From positions 62,001 through 126,000 of the forward strand of contig NZ_JHBW01000086.1 of NCBI RefSeq assembly GCF_001273845.1: a DNA stretch of 64,000 nucleotides. Reading direction: 5' to 3'. Of this stretch, positions 20,312-30,172 are shown piece by piece; within the stretch, counting starts at the first letter, position 1, and every line of letters begins with the position of its first letter. The position numbers and the translations under genes were made by a program. The notes under the pieces are model-generated. The model worked only from the letters and a program-made list of their open reading frames with translations. It was not told the origin of the DNA and did no database searches. Source of the stretch: Leucobacter musarum subsp. musarum. Lineage in GTDB: Bacteria > Actinomycetota > Actinomycetes > Actinomycetales > Microbacteriaceae.

Positions 20312-20877
20312 CCGAGACTGCAGCGACCAACGCTCAGCCCCGCCTGAAGCAGAAGTACCGCGCCGAGATCGTCCCCGCGCTCCGCGAGGAGTTCAACTTC
20401 GCCAACATCATGCAGGTTCCGGGGATCGTCAAGGTCGTCGTGAACACGGGTGTCGGCGAGGCTGCGCGTGACAGCAAGGTGATCGAGGGCGCAATTGCCG
20501 ACCTCGTGAAGATCACCGGTCAGAAGCCCATGGTTACCAAGGCTCGGAAGTCCATCGCGCAGTTCAAGCTGCGTGAGGGCCAGGCCATCGGTGCGCACGT
20601 CACGCTTCGTGGCGATCGTTCGTGGGAATTCCTCGACCGTCTGATCAATCTCGCACTGCCCCGTATCCGCGACTTCCGTGGCCTCTCGCCGCGTCAGTTC
20701 GATGGAAACGGCAACTACACCTTCGGTTTGACCGAGCAGAGTGTGTTCCACGAGATCGATCAGGATAAGATTGATCGCGTGCGTGGGTTCGACATCACTG
20801 TCGTGACCACCGCAAAGACCGACGACGAGGGTCGTGCGCTGCTTCGCGCGCTCGGCTTCCCCTTCAAGTCGGAATAA
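20308..20877 (+). CDS. rplE: 50S ribosomal protein L5
   Basis: 189 residues; binds 5S rRNA and contacts P-site tRNA. Family sequences [20 protein letters not shown] and [20 protein letters not shown] are present. After it the usual rpsN (S14) is absent; a 118-base spacer with a 12-bp hairpin precedes rpsH. Confidence 0.98.
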   Translation: MTETAATNAQPRLKQKYRAEIVPALREEFNFANIMQVPGIVKVVVNTGVGEAARDSKVIEGAIADLVKITGQKPMVTKARKSIAQFKLREGQAIGAHVTLRGDRSWEFLDRLINLALPRIRDFRGLSPRQFDGNGNYTFGLTEQSVFHEIDQDKIDRVRGFDITVVTTAKTDDEGRALLRALGFPFKSE

Positions 20878-20897
20878 CTGAATAGTCCAAGCGGCGA

Positions 20898-20923
20898 GGG
20901 TGCCCGGGTTTACCCGGGCACCC
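20898..20923 (+). terminator. Hairpin between rplE and rpsH where rpsN is often found
   Basis: Bases 20898-20909 are exactly complementary to 20912-20923, which leaves a very tight loop, so the real loop is probably 4 bases. No T-run follows. It may be an attenuator, an RNA-processing signal or a partial terminator. Confidence 0.5.
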
Positions 20924-20995
20924 CATCCGTGTGTCACCTAGGTCGTGCGTCGGTGTACCGGCGCATGAAACCAGGCGAGAAAGAAAGAGTCACTC

Positions 20996-21394
20996 ATGAC
21001 GATGACTGATCCGGTAGCAGATATGCTCACCCGGTTGCGCAATGCAAACTCTGCGCATCATGACGACGTTTCGCTCCCCGGCTCGAAGCTGAAGGAGCGG
21101 ATCGCTGAGATCCTCAAGCGCGAGGGCTACATTCAGGACTGGAAGGTTGAGCCGGCACGCGTCGGAACGACCATCACCATGTCGCTGAAGTACGGCCCGA
21201 ACCGCGAGCGTTCCATCGAGGGCATCAAGCGGGTCTCCAAGCCCGGCCTTCGCGTGTACGCGGGCACCACTGAGATCCCGAGCGTGCTCGGCGGCCTCGG
21301 CATCGCGATCCTGTCCACCTCCTCGGGTCTCCTGACCGACCGCGAGGCTGAGCAGAAGGGCGTTGGCGGGGAAGTCCTCGCTTACGTGTGGTAA
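20996..21394 (+). CDS. rpsH: 30S ribosomal protein S8
   Basis: 132 residues, starting [20 protein letters not shown]. In E. coli S8 binds helix 21 of 16S rRNA and represses the spc operon. The C-terminal motif [20 protein letters not shown] is typical. 118 bases after rplE, 6 bases before rplF. Confidence 0.98.
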   Translation: MTMTDPVADMLTRLRNANSAHHDDVSLPGSKLKERIAEILKREGYIQDWKVEPARVGTTITMSLKYGPNRERSIEGIKRVSKPGLRVYAGTTEIPSVLGGLGIAILSTSSGLLTDREAEQKGVGGEVLAYVW

Positions 21395-21400
21395 CCCGTC

Positions 21401-21937
21401 ATGTCACGTATTGGTAAGCTTCCCATCGCCGTTCCCGGCGGTGTCGACGTCAAGATCGATGGCCAGAAGGTCACGGTCAAGGGTTCGAAGGGCGAGCTCG
21501 CGCTCGTCGTTTCGGAGCCCATCCGCGTTGCGTTCGAAGACGGACAGGTGCTGGTCACCCGTCCCGACGACGAGCGCGATTCCCGAGCGCTGCACGGCTT
21601 GACCCGCACGCTCATCAACAACAACATCATCGGTGTCACCGAGGGCTACACCAAGCAGCTCGAGGTCGTCGGAACCGGCTACCGCGTGCAGCAGAAGGGC
21701 GCCGGCCTTGAGCTCGCGCTCGGCTTCTCCCACCCGGTGAACGTGGATGCTCCCGAGGGCATCACGCTCGCAGTCGAGGGCAACACCAAGATCACCGTCA
21801 GCGGGATCTCGAAGCAGGCTGTCGGCGAGGCCGCAGCAAACATCCGCAAGCTGAAGAAGCCGGAGCCCTACAAGGGCAAGGGCATTCGCTACGCGGGCGA
21901 GGTTGTCCGTCGCAAGGCAGGAAAGGCTGGTAAGTAA
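21401..21937 (+). CDS. rplF: 50S ribosomal protein L6
   Basis: 178 residues; two related alpha-beta domains near the factor-binding site. Starts [20 protein letters not shown] and ends with the motif [16 protein letters not shown] followed by a short basic tail. Normal family length. Confidence 0.98.
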   Translation: MSRIGKLPIAVPGGVDVKIDGQKVTVKGSKGELALVVSEPIRVAFEDGQVLVTRPDDERDSRALHGLTRTLINNNIIGVTEGYTKQLEVVGTGYRVQQKGAGLELALGFSHPVNVDAPEGITLAVEGNTKITVSGISKQAVGEAAANIRKLKKPEPYKGKGIRYAGEVVRRKAGKAGK

Positions 21938-21939
21938 CC

Positions 21940-22314
21940 ATGGCCGCTTCAGTAACCCGGGCTAAGGGTCGGACCGCTGCGCGCGTTCGCCGCCACACCC
22001 GCCTGCGTAAGAAGATCGTCGGCACGGAGGTTCGCCCCCGTCTCGTCGTGAACCGTTCCGCGCGCCACGTCTTCGTGCAGATCGTTGACGATTCGAAGGG
22101 TCTCACCCTCGCATCGGCTTCGACCATGGAAGCCGACCTGCGTTCGTTCGACGGTGACAAGACCGCCAAGGCACGCAAGGTCGGCGAGCTCGTCGCCGAG
22201 CGCGCCAAGGGCGCCGGCATCGACGCGGTCGTCTTCGACCGCGGCGGCAGCAAGTACGCCGGTCGCGTCGCAGCGATCGCCGACGGCGCTCGCGAAGGGG
22301 GACTGACCCTGTGA
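21940..22314 (+). CDS. rplR: 50S ribosomal protein L18
   Basis: 124 residues; 5S rRNA-binding protein of the central protuberance. [20 protein letters not shown] and [20 protein letters not shown] are family sequences. 2 bases after rplF; stop overlaps the rpsE GTG by 4 bases. Confidence 0.97.
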   Translation: MAASVTRAKGRTAARVRRHTRLRKKIVGTEVRPRLVVNRSARHVFVQIVDDSKGLTLASASTMEADLRSFDGDKTAKARKVGELVAERAKGAGIDAVVFDRGGSKYAGRVAAIADGAREGGLTL

Positions 22315-23018
22315 GCAACGAAACGAAGGAGCAGGAAGTGTCTGCAGAGGCCCAGTCTGAGACGACGGCCGCGCAGGCCCCGGCTCAGGATCACCGCAAC
22401 GAGCCGCGTGAGCAGCGTCGTGGAAGCCGCGATCGCGGCACCCGCAACGAGCGCAGCGGCCGCGATCGCAACGAGAGCCAGTTCCTCGAGCGCGTCGTGA
22501 CCATCAACCGCGTGTCGAAGGTCGTCAAGGGCGGCCGTCGCTTCAGCTTCACCGCGCTTGTCGTGGTGGGCGATGGCAACGGCACCGTGGGCGTCGGCTA
22601 CGGCAAGGCGAAGGAAGTTCCCCTCGCGATTGCCAAGGGCGTCGAAGAAGCCAAGAAGAACTTCTTCCGCGTGCCCCGCGTCGGCAGCACCATCCCGCAC
22701 CCCGTGCAGGGTGAGGCCGCAGCCGGCGTCGTGCTGCTGCGCCCCGCTGCTGCCGGTACCGGTGTTATCGCCGGTGGCCCGGTCCGCGCCGTACTCGAGT
22801 GCGCGGGCATCCACGACGTGCTGAGCAAGTCGCTCGGTTCGTCGAACACCCTGAACATCGTGCACGCGACCGTCGAGGCGCTGCAGCTGCTCGAGGAGCC
22901 CCGCTCCGTCGCAGCTCGCCGTGGCCTTGACTTCGACCGCGTCGCCCCGGCCCGCATCGTGCGCGCTGAGGCGAAGGCTGCGGCCGACGCTGCCGCGAAG
23001 GCAAAGGCAGGTGCGTAA
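22311..23018 (+). CDS. rpsE: 30S ribosomal protein S5 with N- and C-terminal extensions
   Basis: 235 residues against ~165 in E. coli. The conserved core begins near residue 60 ([20 protein letters not shown]) and includes [20 protein letters not shown]. The first ~58 residues are a charged Arg/Glu/Gln-rich extension and the last ~15 an Ala/Lys tail. The GTG at 22311 overlaps the rplR stop and gives the best coupling. S5 acts in decoding fidelity and at the mRNA entrance. Confidence 0.97.
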   Translation: MSNETKEQEVSAEAQSETTAAQAPAQDHRNEPREQRRGSRDRGTRNERSGRDRNESQFLERVVTINRVSKVVKGGRRFSFTALVVVGDGNGTVGVGYGKAKEVPLAIAKGVEEAKKNFFRVPRVGSTIPHPVQGEAAAGVVLLRPAAAGTGVIAGGPVRAVLECAGIHDVLSKSLGSSNTLNIVHATVEALQLLEEPRSVAARRGLDFDRVAPARIVRAEAKAAADAAAKAKAGA

Positions 23019-23206
23019 TGGCGAAGAGCCTGAAGGTTACGCAGACGAAGTCCGTCATCAGTGAGAAGCAGAACCAGCGCGACACGCTGCGCAGCCTCGG
23101 CCTCAAGAAGATCGGCCAGTCGGTCGTTCGTGAGGACACGAAGGCCAACCGCGGCTACATTCGTGCGGTCGCTCACCTGGTAGTGGTTGAGGAGATCGAC
23201 GCATGA
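23018..23206 (+). CDS. rpmD: 50S ribosomal protein L30
   Basis: 62 residues, normal size. Sequences [20 protein letters not shown] and [20 protein letters not shown] are typical. ATG shares one base with the rpsE stop; its stop overlaps rplO by 4 bases. Confidence 0.97.
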   Translation: MAKSLKVTQTKSVISEKQNQRDTLRSLGLKKIGQSVVREDTKANRGYIRAVAHLVVVEEIDA

Positions 23207-23664
23207 GCGAGAAGAACGAGGAGCGTGAGTCGGTGCTGAAGGCACACCACCTCCGTCCGGCTCCGGGCGCCAAGAAGGCCAAGACCCGCGTGGGTCGCGG
23301 TGAGGCGTCGAAGGGCAAGACCGCTGGCCGCGGTACCAAGGGCACCAAGGCCCGGTACCAGGTCAAGGTCGGCTTCGAGGGTGGGCAGATGCCGCTGCAC
23401 ATGCGCACCCCGAAGCTGCGCGGGTTCAAGAACCCGTTCCGCACCGAGTACCAGGTCGTGAACGTTGCCAAGCTCGCAGAGCTCTACCCCCAGGGTGGCG
23501 ACGTGACCGTTGATGATCTGGTGGCCAAGGGCGCCGTGCGCAAGAACCAGCCCGTCAAGGTGCTGGGCGACGGCGACCTGCAGGTCAAGCTCACCGTGCA
23601 GGTCGACAAGGTCTCGAGCTCGGCTGAGCAGAAGATCGTCGCCGCCGGTGGTGCAGTGAAGTAA
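23203..23664 (+). CDS. rplO: 50S ribosomal protein L15
   Basis: 153 residues; late-assembly protein of the large subunit. Starts with a short charged extension, then [20 protein letters not shown] and the Gly-rich [20 protein letters not shown]. Last gene of the S10-spc transcript, because a strong T-rich terminator follows. Confidence 0.97.
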   Translation: MSEKNEERESVLKAHHLRPAPGAKKAKTRVGRGEASKGKTAGRGTKGTKARYQVKVGFEGGQMPLHMRTPKLRGFKNPFRTEYQVVNVAKLAELYPQGGDVTVDDLVAKGAVRKNQPVKVLGDGDLQVKLTVQVDKVSSSAEQKIVAAGGAVK

Positions 23665-23709
23665 CGATCCGTCAGGATCATGCAGTACTCCCGGGTGTAT
23701 CCCGGGACG

Positions 23710-23763
23710 CGGGGGCTCGGGCCGGGCGGCAGCACTGCCGCTCCGGCCTGACCCCCGTTTTTT
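23710..23763 (+). terminator. Strong intrinsic terminator after rplO
   Basis: CGGGGG at 23710-23715 pairs with CCCCCG at 23752-23757. Inside it, 23719-23725 pair with 23743-23749 and 23726-23731 with 23736-23741. Six T residues follow (23758-23763). This is the clearest rho-independent terminator in the window. Confidence 0.92.
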
Positions 23764-23795
23764 GCTTGTCCGCCGCCGTCTTTCGCGACGGAGGC

Positions 23796-23825
23796 TTCAG
23801 GCGCACGGCCGATGCCGTGTAGTCT
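23796..23825 (+). promoter_or_regulatory. Candidate secY promoter
   Basis: TTCAGG (23796-23801), 18 bases, TAGTCT (23820-23825). It lies between the rplO terminator and the secY start, leaving a ~50-base leader with a perfect AGGAGG. Confidence 0.55.
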
Positions 23826-23883
23826 GGAGAAATTGGTTCTCGTCGTTAGGCGAAGCCCCTTACGACGTTCCAGGAGGCAGATT

Positions 23884-25212
23884 TTGTTCAGCGCCATCGG
23901 ACGGATCTTCCGGACTCCCGACTTGCGCCGGAAGATCGTGTTCACACTCGCGATCGTTTCGCTGTTCCGGTTGGGGTCTTTCATCCCCGCGCCCTTCGTT
24001 GACTTCAACAACGTGCAGGCCTGCCTCGTGGCAAACCAGGCGAGCAGCGGAGGCAACGGCCTCTACGACATGATCAACCTGTTTAGCGGCGGTGCGCTGC
24101 TGCAGCTCTCGATCTTCGCGCTCGGCATCATGCCCTACATCACGGCATCGATCATCACGCAGCTGCTCCGCGTGGTCATCCCGCACTTCGAGGCACTCCA
24201 CAAGGAGGGTCAGGCGGGCCAGAGCAAGCTGACGCAGTACACGCGCTACCTCACCATCGCACTCGCGATTCTCCAGTCGACCACGCTGATCACCGTCGCG
24301 CGCTCGGGCCAGCTCTTCGGCTCGCTCGCGAACCAGGCCTGCCAGAACCTCGTGTCGCAAGAATGGTGGGCCGTGCTCATCATCATCATCACGATGACGG
24401 CCGGCACCGGACTCATCATGTGGTTCGGCGAACTCATCACTGAGCGCGGCATCGGTAACGGCATGTCGCTGCTGATCTTCACGTCGATCGCGGCACAGTT
24501 CCCCGGTGCGATGTGGATCATCAAGGAGTCGCGCGGCTGGGAAGTCTTCTTCATAGTTCTCGGCGTCGGCTTGCTGGTCGTGGCAGCGGTGGTCTTTGTC
24601 GAGCAGTCGCAGCGCCGCATCCCGGTGCAGTACGCGAAGCGCGTCGTGGGCCGGCGTACCTATGGCGGCAGCAGCACCTACATCCCGATCAAGGTCAACA
24701 TGGCGGGTGTGATCCCCGTCATCTTCGCGTCGGCGATCCTCTACCTGCCGATGCTCATCACGCAGTTCAACCAGCCCAAGATCGGTGAAGACCCGAAGCC
24801 GTGGGTCGTCTGGATTCAGAACAACCTCGTGCTCGGCGACCAGCCGTTCTACATGCTCGTGTTCTTCCTGCTCGTCATCGGGTTCACATTCTTCTACGTG
24901 CAGATCACCTTCAACCCTGAAGAGGTCTCCGACAACATGAAGCAGTACGGCGGCTTCATTCCCGGTATCCGTGCTGGTCGTCCGACTGCCGAGTACCTCA
25001 ACTACGTGCTGACGCGCATTACGAGCGCTGGCTCGCTCTACCTCGGTGTCATCGCACTGCTTCCGCTTGTCGCCCTGTCGTTCTTCGGTGCGAACCAGAA
25101 CTTCCCCTTCGGCGGTTCCTCGATTCTCATCATCGTGGGCGTCGGCCTTGAGACGGTAAAGCAGATCGATGCCCAGCTGCAGCAGCGCCACTACGAAGGG
25201 CTTCTCAAGTGA
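23884..25212 (+). CDS. secY: Preprotein translocase subunit SecY
   Basis: 442 residues, ten transmembrane helices; the protein-conducting channel of the Sec system. The TTG at 23884 is chosen because AGGAGG (23872-23877) lies 6 bases before it and the product begins [20 protein letters not shown] as in relatives; an upstream GTG has no such site. Family motifs [27 protein letters not shown] and [20 protein letters not shown] are present. It overlaps adk by 4 bases (GTGA). Confidence 0.97.
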   Translation: MFSAIGRIFRTPDLRRKIVFTLAIVSLFRLGSFIPAPFVDFNNVQACLVANQASSGGNGLYDMINLFSGGALLQLSIFALGIMPYITASIITQLLRVVIPHFEALHKEGQAGQSKLTQYTRYLTIALAILQSTTLITVARSGQLFGSLANQACQNLVSQEWWAVLIIIITMTAGTGLIMWFGELITERGIGNGMSLLIFTSIAAQFPGAMWIIKESRGWEVFFIVLGVGLLVVAAVVFVEQSQRRIPVQYAKRVVGRRTYGGSSTYIPIKVNMAGVIPVIFASAILYLPMLITQFNQPKIGEDPKPWVVWIQNNLVLGDQPFYMLVFFLLVIGFTFFYVQITFNPEEVSDNMKQYGGFIPGIRAGRPTAEYLNYVLTRITSAGSLYLGVIALLPLVALSFFGANQNFPFGGSSILIIVGVGLETVKQIDAQLQQRHYEGLLK

Positions 25213-25808
25213 CTGAGACCACCACCACGCGACTGCTCATCATCGGCCCTCCCGGGGCCGGCAAGGGCACGCAAGCCGGCAAGATCGCGGAACGCTACGG
25301 AGTGCCGGCGATTTCGACCGGTGACATCTTCCGCGCGAACATCAAGGGTGGCACGGAGCTCGGCAAGCAGGTGCAGGCCATCATCGAACAGGGTGAACTC
25401 GTTCCCGACTCGCTGACGAATGACATCGTCGCCGACCGTCTGACGCAGGCCGACGCGGCCTCCGGGTTCTTGCTCGACGGGTATCCGCGCACCGTTGATC
25501 AGGTACACGCGCTCGACGGCATGCTCGACGGCTCCTCGCTCGATGCGGTCGTGCTGATCGAAGCCGATGTCGACGAGGTCGTTGCCCGTCTGCTCAAGCG
25601 AGCTCAGGTCGAGGGTCGCGCAGACGATACCGAAGAAGTGATTCGCCACCGGCAAGACGTGTACGCCGCGCAGACTGCGCCGCTCGTCGAGCTGTTCTCG
25701 GAGCGGGGCATTCTCCTCTCCGTCGACGGAATCGGCAGCGTGGATGCCGTCGCGGAACGTATCGCCAGTGGGCTCGACGCTCAGCTCGGCGCCCGCGTCG
25801 CCTCCTAG
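25209..25808 (+). CDS. adk: Adenylate kinase (short form)
   Basis: 199 residues; interconverts ATP+AMP and 2 ADP. P-loop [20 protein letters not shown] at ~8-27, AMP-binding region [17 protein letters not shown], and LDGYPRT. The LID is short and lacks zinc-binding Cys residues ([19 protein letters not shown]), which is normal in actinobacteria. GTG start overlaps the secY stop; 3 bases to map. Confidence 0.97.
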   Translation: MTETTTTRLLIIGPPGAGKGTQAGKIAERYGVPAISTGDIFRANIKGGTELGKQVQAIIEQGELVPDSLTNDIVADRLTQADAASGFLLDGYPRTVDQVHALDGMLDGSSLDAVVLIEADVDEVVARLLKRAQVEGRADDTEEVIRHRQDVYAAQTAPLVELFSERGILLSVDGIGSVDAVAERIASGLDAQLGARVAS

Positions 25809-25811
25809 ATC

Positions 25812-26654
25812 GTGAGTCCGCGCGGGTTCCTGCGCCGGTCGATCTACAAGTCGCCGGCGCAACTCCGATTGATGATTGAGCCTGGGCTCGCGACAGCTGC
25901 AGCGCTTACCGCGATGCGCGAGGCGGTGCGACCGGGAATCACGACGCTCGAACTCGACGCAATCGCGGAATCCGCAATTCGCGCTCGTGGCGGTGCGCCG
26001 AACTTCATGCTCGAGCCCGGGTACCGACACACCATATGCGCGAACGTCAACGAACACGTAGTGCACGCGATTCCGACCGAGCGTCCGCTCGCCGCGGGCG
26101 ACATCGTGGCGCTCGACGCGGGTGCGGTGGTCGGCGGGTGGCACGGCGATGCGGCGTTCACCGCGGTACTTCCTGACTTTGCCGACGATGCGCGCACTGC
26201 GGCGAACCAGCGTCTCAGCGAGGTCACCGAGCAAGCGATGTGGCGCGGCATCGCGCGGCTCGCCACTGCCAAGCACCTGAACGAGGTCGGGGCCGCAGTG
26301 TCGAGCTACGTGCGGGCACAGAGCGACTACGGGGTGCTTGAGGACTACATCGGGCACGGTATCGGTCGCTCCATGCATGAAGACCCCCCGGTGTTCAACG
26401 TGCCGACGCGACGCCGGGGCCCCGAAGTCAAGCCGGGACTGGTGGTCGCGATCGAGCCCATCATCTCCGCAGGAGGCATCGAGACGGACGTCGAAGACGA
26501 TGACTGGACCGTGACCATGTCTGACGGATCGATGAGCGCTCAGTGGGAGCACACAGTCGCCGTACATGAGCATGGCATCTGGGTGCTGACGGCCGAAGAC
26601 GGGGGAGCCAGTGGGCTCGCTCCACTGGGCGTGCATCCGGTGCCGATTCCCTAG
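25812..26654 (+). CDS. map: Methionine aminopeptidase, type I
   Basis: 280 residues, GTG start 3 bases after adk. Removes N-terminal Met from nascent proteins. The metal-site pattern is intact: LDAGAVVGGWHGDAAFT supplies two Asp, GHGIGRSMHEDP supplies His, and VVAIEPI plus the C-terminal QWEHTVAVHE supply two Glu. ANVNEHVVHAIP is the substrate-side His motif. It shows no N-terminal SH3-binding extension. End of the secY-adk-map operon. Confidence 0.96.
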   Translation: MSPRGFLRRSIYKSPAQLRLMIEPGLATAAALTAMREAVRPGITTLELDAIAESAIRARGGAPNFMLEPGYRHTICANVNEHVVHAIPTERPLAAGDIVALDAGAVVGGWHGDAAFTAVLPDFADDARTAANQRLSEVTEQAMWRGIARLATAKHLNEVGAAVSSYVRAQSDYGVLEDYIGHGIGRSMHEDPPVFNVPTRRRGPEVKPGLVVAIEPIISAGGIETDVEDDDWTVTMSDGSMSAQWEHTVAVHEHGIWVLTAEDGGASGLAPLGVHPVPIP

Positions 26655-26698
26655 CCCTGCTGAACCATTCGTTCGCAGCACGACGGGCCGTTCTCGGC

Positions 26699-26727
26699 TT
26701 TACAAAATGAGACACGCCCGGTACGCT
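26699..26727 (+). promoter_or_regulatory. Probable promoter of the infA-rpmJ-rpsM operon
   Basis: TTTACA (26699-26704), 17 bases, TACGCT (26722-26727). It sits in the 180-base gap between map and infA and would give a ~100-base leader. Confidence 0.6.
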
Positions 26728-26834
26728 TGATCTTTGGTGCTTTGCGCCTGTTTTTGCGTTCTCGTTTTCGAGACGGTTGAGCGGGAGTCAAGCATTCGCA
26801 TGACCAGTACACCTACGCAAGCGATAGTGAGGCT

Positions 26835-27056
26835 ATGGCCAAGAAAGACGGCGTCATCGAGATCGAGGGACACATTGTCGAGGCTCTGCCCAACGCGATG
26901 TTCCGCGTCGAGCTGACCAACGGACACAAGGTGCTCGCTCATATCTCGGGCAAGATGCGCCAGCACTACATCCGTATCCTCCCTGAGGACCGCGTGATCG
27001 TGGAGCTGACGCCCTACGATCTGACCCGCGGCCGCATCGTCTACCGCTACAAGTAG
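26835..27056 (+). CDS. infA: Translation initiation factor IF-1
   Basis: 73 residues, the standard actinobacterial form: [20 protein letters not shown] at the start and RGRIVYRYK at the end. OB-fold factor blocking the A site during initiation. The ATG at 26835 lacks a strong ribosome site but matches family starts. rpmJ follows after 69 bases. Confidence 0.98.
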   Translation: MAKKDGVIEIEGHIVEALPNAMFRVELTNGHKVLAHISGKMRQHYIRILPEDRVIVELTPYDLTRGRIVYRYK

Positions 27057-27125
27057 GTCGCTGGGAAGTAACGACTCGCGGCACCCCGCGAGTACGAGGA
27101 CAGCGAAATACACGAAGGAAACATC

Positions 27126-27242
27126 ATGAAGGTCAACCCCAGCGTCAAGCCGATCTGCGATCACTGCAAGGTCATCCGTCGCCACGGGCGCGTCATGGTG
27201 ATCTGCAAGAGCAACCCGCGCCACAAGCAGCGCCAGGGTTAA
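27126..27242 (+). CDS. rpmJ: 50S ribosomal protein L36 (zinc-binding form)
   Basis: 38 residues, beginning [20 protein letters not shown]. The zinc ligands C11, C14, C27 and H33 are all present, so this is the zinc-containing type. AAGGAA precedes the ATG at 27126. It lies between infA and rpsM, the usual place. A hairpin (CCCACCG/CGGTGGG) lies in the 181-base spacer to rpsM. Confidence 0.96.
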   Translation: MKVNPSVKPICDHCKVIRRHGRVMVICKSNPRHKQRQG

Positions 27243-27423
27243 GCCCCGGCGATGGCGGCTGAAGATTCGTCCGCAGTCGGCACGCGCTCTCGCAGAGCAC
27301 ACAACTGAATCACCGATCCAGCGCATCGAAGAACCCACCGGGTCACCGGTGGGGGACACCTCGGGACAGAGGCCCGGACCCCCGGTGCGCACCACACCTC
27401 TACAATCCGCAAGGAGAGCCAAC

Positions 27424-27792
27424 ATGGCACGTCTCGCAGGAGTAGACATCCCACGCGACAAGCGCGTTGAGATTGCACTCACTTACATCTACGGCGTCGG
27501 GCGCACCAGCGCACTGAAGACCCTCGCCGACACCGAGATCGACGGCAACATCCGCGTCAAGGATCTGTCCGACGAGCAGCTCGTCGCGCTTCGCGATTAC
27601 ATCGAAGCCAACTTCAAGGTTGAGGGCGATCTCCGCCGCGAGGTCACTGCTGACATCCGCCGCAAGGTTGAGATCGGCAGCTACCAGGGGCTCCGCCACC
27701 GTAAGGGCCTGCCTGTGCACGGTCAGCGCACCAAGACGAACGCTCGTACCCGTAAGGGCCCGAAGCGCACCGTCGCCGGCAAGAAGAAGTAA
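27424..27792 (+). CDS. rpsM: 30S ribosomal protein S13
   Basis: 122 residues from the ATG at 27424 after AAGGAGAG; family members start [20 protein letters not shown]. Head protein contacting P-site tRNA and the large subunit; the C-terminus is the basic tRNA-contact tail [17 protein letters not shown]. The frame is open upstream but not coding-like. Confidence 0.98.
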   Translation: MARLAGVDIPRDKRVEIALTYIYGVGRTSALKTLADTEIDGNIRVKDLSDEQLVALRDYIEANFKVEGDLRREVTADIRRKVEIGSYQGLRHRKGLPVHGQRTKTNARTRKGPKRTVAGKKK

Positions 27793-27840
27793 TCGCCGGT
27801 CCGTTAGACCTACACACAGAGCTTTTCAGGAGAACACTCA

Positions 27841-28239
27841 ATGGCTGCACCAAAGACCGCGGCTCGCAAGCCGCGTCGCAAGGATAAGAAGAACGTTGCT
27901 GTGGGCCAGGCCCACATCAAGTCGACGTTCAACAACACGATCGTTTCGATCACGGACACCACCGGTGCTGTGATCAGCTGGGCTTCCTCGGGCGGCGTGG
28001 GCTTCAAGGGCTCGCGCAAGTCGACCCCGTTCGCCGCGCAGCTCGCAGCTGAGTCGGCTGCTCGCAAGGCACAGGAGCACGGCATGAAGAAGGTTGACGT
28101 CTTCGTCAAGGGTCCGGGTTCGGGCCGCGAGACCGCGATCCGCTCGCTGCAGGCCGCCGGCCTCGAGGTGGGCTCGATCAACGACGTGACACCGCAGACC
28201 CACAACGGCTGCCGTCCGCCGAAGCGTCGCCGCGTCTGA
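27841..28239 (+). CDS. rpsK: 30S ribosomal protein S11
   Basis: 132 residues; platform protein in the mRNA exit region. Core sequences [20 protein letters not shown] and [20 protein letters not shown], ending [17 protein letters not shown] precedes the ATG. After it rpsD (S4) is missing; a 150-base spacer with an 11-bp hairpin leads to rpoA. Confidence 0.98.
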   Translation: MAAPKTAARKPRRKDKKNVAVGQAHIKSTFNNTIVSITDTTGAVISWASSGGVGFKGSRKSTPFAAQLAAESAARKAQEHGMKKVDVFVKGPGSGRETAIRSLQAAGLEVGSINDVTPQTHNGCRPPKRRRV

Positions 28240-28246
28240 GTGGAAC

Positions 28247-28272
28247 GCTGCGCCGGCTCCGGCCGGCGCAGC
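28247..28272 (+). other. Hairpin after rpsK, at the usual place of rpsD
   Basis: Perfect 11-bp stem, 28247-28257 with 28262-28272, loop TCCG. It begins 8 bases after the rpsK stop. No T-run, so it may moderate read-through or mark processing. Confidence 0.5.
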
Positions 28273-28389
28273 TGCCGCTCCCGGCGGCGATCCGCCTCTT
28301 CTCGCGCTGGCCTTCCCAGCGCTTCAGGCCACTTCACTCCCGATACCGCATGAGTCATATAGCGGACTCCAGCGAAAGGATCACACACC

Positions 28390-29376
28390 GTGCTGATTGC
28401 ACAGCGACCCACTCTGACTGAAGAATCCATCTCCGAGTACCGTTCGCGCTTCGCCATCGAGCCGCTCGAGCCCGGCTTCGGCTACACGCTCGGCAACTCG
28501 CTGCGGCGCACGCTGCTGTCGTCGATTCCCGGCGCAGCGGTCACCAGCGTCCGCTTCGAGGGCGTTGCTCACGAGTTCACGACCATTCAGGGCGTGACCG
28601 AGGACGTCACCGAGATCATCCTGAACATCAAGGATCTCGTCGTCTCGAGCGAGCATGATGAGCCCATCACCGCGTACCTGCGTAAGACGGGAGCCGGCGA
28701 GGTTACTGCTGCCGACATCTCTGCTCCCGCCGGTGTCGAGGTGCACAACCCCGAGCTCGTCATCGCGACGCTCGGTGATTCGGCGCAGTTCGAGCTCGAG
28801 CTCACCATCGAGCGCGGCCGCGGCTACGTCTCCGCAGCGCAGAACCGCAATGAGGATGCCGAGGTCGGTCGTATTCCGGTCGACTCGATCTACTCGCCCG
28901 TGCTCAAGGTGACCTACCGCGTCGAGGCGACTCGTGCCGGTGAGCGCACCGACTTCGATCGCCTGGTGGTCGATGTTGAGACGAAGCCGGCGATCGGCCC
29001 CCGCGATGCCATCGCGTCGGCTGGTTCGACGCTGGTCGAGCTGTTCGGTCTTGCACGCGAGTTGAACACCGCTGCCGAGGGCGTCGAGATCGGCCCCGCG
29101 CCGGTTGAGGTCGTCACCGAGGGCGAGCTGTCGATTCCGATCGAGGATCTCGATCTGTCGGTGCGCAGCTACAACTGCCTGAAGCGCGAGGGCATCAACA
29201 CGGTGAGCGAGCTCGTAGCGCTCTCCGAGGCCCAGCTGATGAACATCCGCAACTTCGGCCAGAAGTCTGTATTCGAGGTGCGCGACAAGCTCACCGAGAT
29301 GGGCCTCTCGCTGAAGGACGCAGTGCCCGGGTTCGACGGCGCGCAGTTCTACAGCTACGAAGACGACAACAACTAA
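28390..29376 (+). CDS. rpoA: DNA-directed RNA polymerase subunit alpha
   Basis: 328 residues, GTG start at 28390 after AAAGGA. The N-terminal dimerisation domain has [20 protein letters not shown]. The C-terminal promoter-contact domain (~245-310) has [20 protein letters not shown] and [17 protein letters not shown], and a short acidic tail follows. The alpha-CTD residues for UP-element contact look intact. rplQ follows after 45 bases. Confidence 0.98.
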   Translation: MLIAQRPTLTEESISEYRSRFAIEPLEPGFGYTLGNSLRRTLLSSIPGAAVTSVRFEGVAHEFTTIQGVTEDVTEIILNIKDLVVSSEHDEPITAYLRKTGAGEVTAADISAPAGVEVHNPELVIATLGDSAQFELELTIERGRGYVSAAQNRNEDAEVGRIPVDSIYSPVLKVTYRVEATRAGERTDFDRLVVDVETKPAIGPRDAIASAGSTLVELFGLARELNTAAEGVEIGPAPVEVVTEGELSIPIEDLDLSVRSYNCLKREGINTVSELVALSEAQLMNIRNFGQKSVFEVRDKLTEMGLSLKDAVPGFDGAQFYSYEDDNN

Positions 29377-29421
29377 CGATCCGGCATCGCTGGCCTGATC
29401 GCACACTTACTGGAGTAAACA

Positions 29422-29925
29422 ATGCCCAAGCCCAACAAGGGCCCCCGCCTCGGAGGCGGCCCCGCACACGAGCGTCTGATGCTCAACCAGCTGGCTTCGC
29501 AGCTCTTCGAGCACAAGCGCATCCAGACGACGGAGACGAAGGCCAAGCGCCTCCAGCCCGTCGCCGAGCGTCTCGTGACCTTCGCAAAGCGCGGAGACCT
29601 GCACGCACGCCGTCGCGTCATGCGTCAGATCCTCGACAAGTCGGTCGTGCACGAGCTCTTCACCGAGATCGCGCCGCTGGTCGAGAACCGCGAGGGCGGC
29701 TACACCCGCATCATCAAGACCGGTTTCCGCAAGGGTGACAATGCTCCCCTCGCAGTGATCGAGCTCGTGCTTGAGCCGGTTGCTCCGAAGCCCAAGGCGA
29801 AGAAGGCAGCCGCTGAGAAGCCGGCCGCCGAGGTCGTCGAAGAGGCTCCGGCCGAGGAGACCGCTGAGGTCACCGAAGCTGCTGAGGAGACCACCGAGGC
29901 CGCTGCCGAGGAGAAGGCCGAGTAA
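29422..29925 (+). CDS. rplQ: 50S ribosomal protein L17 with Ala/Glu-rich tail
   Basis: 167 residues against ~120 usual. The L17 core ends near residue 118 ([17 protein letters not shown]). The remaining ~45 residues are almost only Ala, Glu, Val, Thr and Lys. Starts [20 protein letters not shown]. Last gene of the cluster, before a 16-bp terminator. Confidence 0.97.
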   Translation: MPKPNKGPRLGGGPAHERLMLNQLASQLFEHKRIQTTETKAKRLQPVAERLVTFAKRGDLHARRRVMRQILDKSVVHELFTEIAPLVENREGGYTRIIKTGFRKGDNAPLAVIELVLEPVAPKPKAKKAAAEKPAAEVVEEAPAEETAEVTEAAEETTEAAAEEKAE

Positions 29926-29942
29926 TTCGAGCCCGGTTCCGT

Positions 29943-29979
29943 CACGAAACCCCCGTCGCAATGCGACGGGGGTTTCGTG
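29943..29979 (+). terminator. rplQ terminator
   Basis: Perfect 16-bp stem (29943-29958 with 29964-29979), 5-base loop. It starts 18 bases after the rplQ stop. The tail is CGTTCG, so a long T-run is lacking. Confidence 0.85.
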
Positions 29980-30172
29980 CGTTCGGGCACGACACGCCCG
30001 TTCATCGGCGTGCACGTGCCGTTCACCCGCAGGGCAACTGGCAGGGGTATGGACGTAACTCCCGCACCGTAGCGTCGTGATGGTCGCCTGGTCCACGGGC
30101 TGACGCAAGCCGCCGGATCACGCCGGCGCCCCGGAGTCGCGCGATGCGGTTCCGTCAGTCACGGAGAAACTG

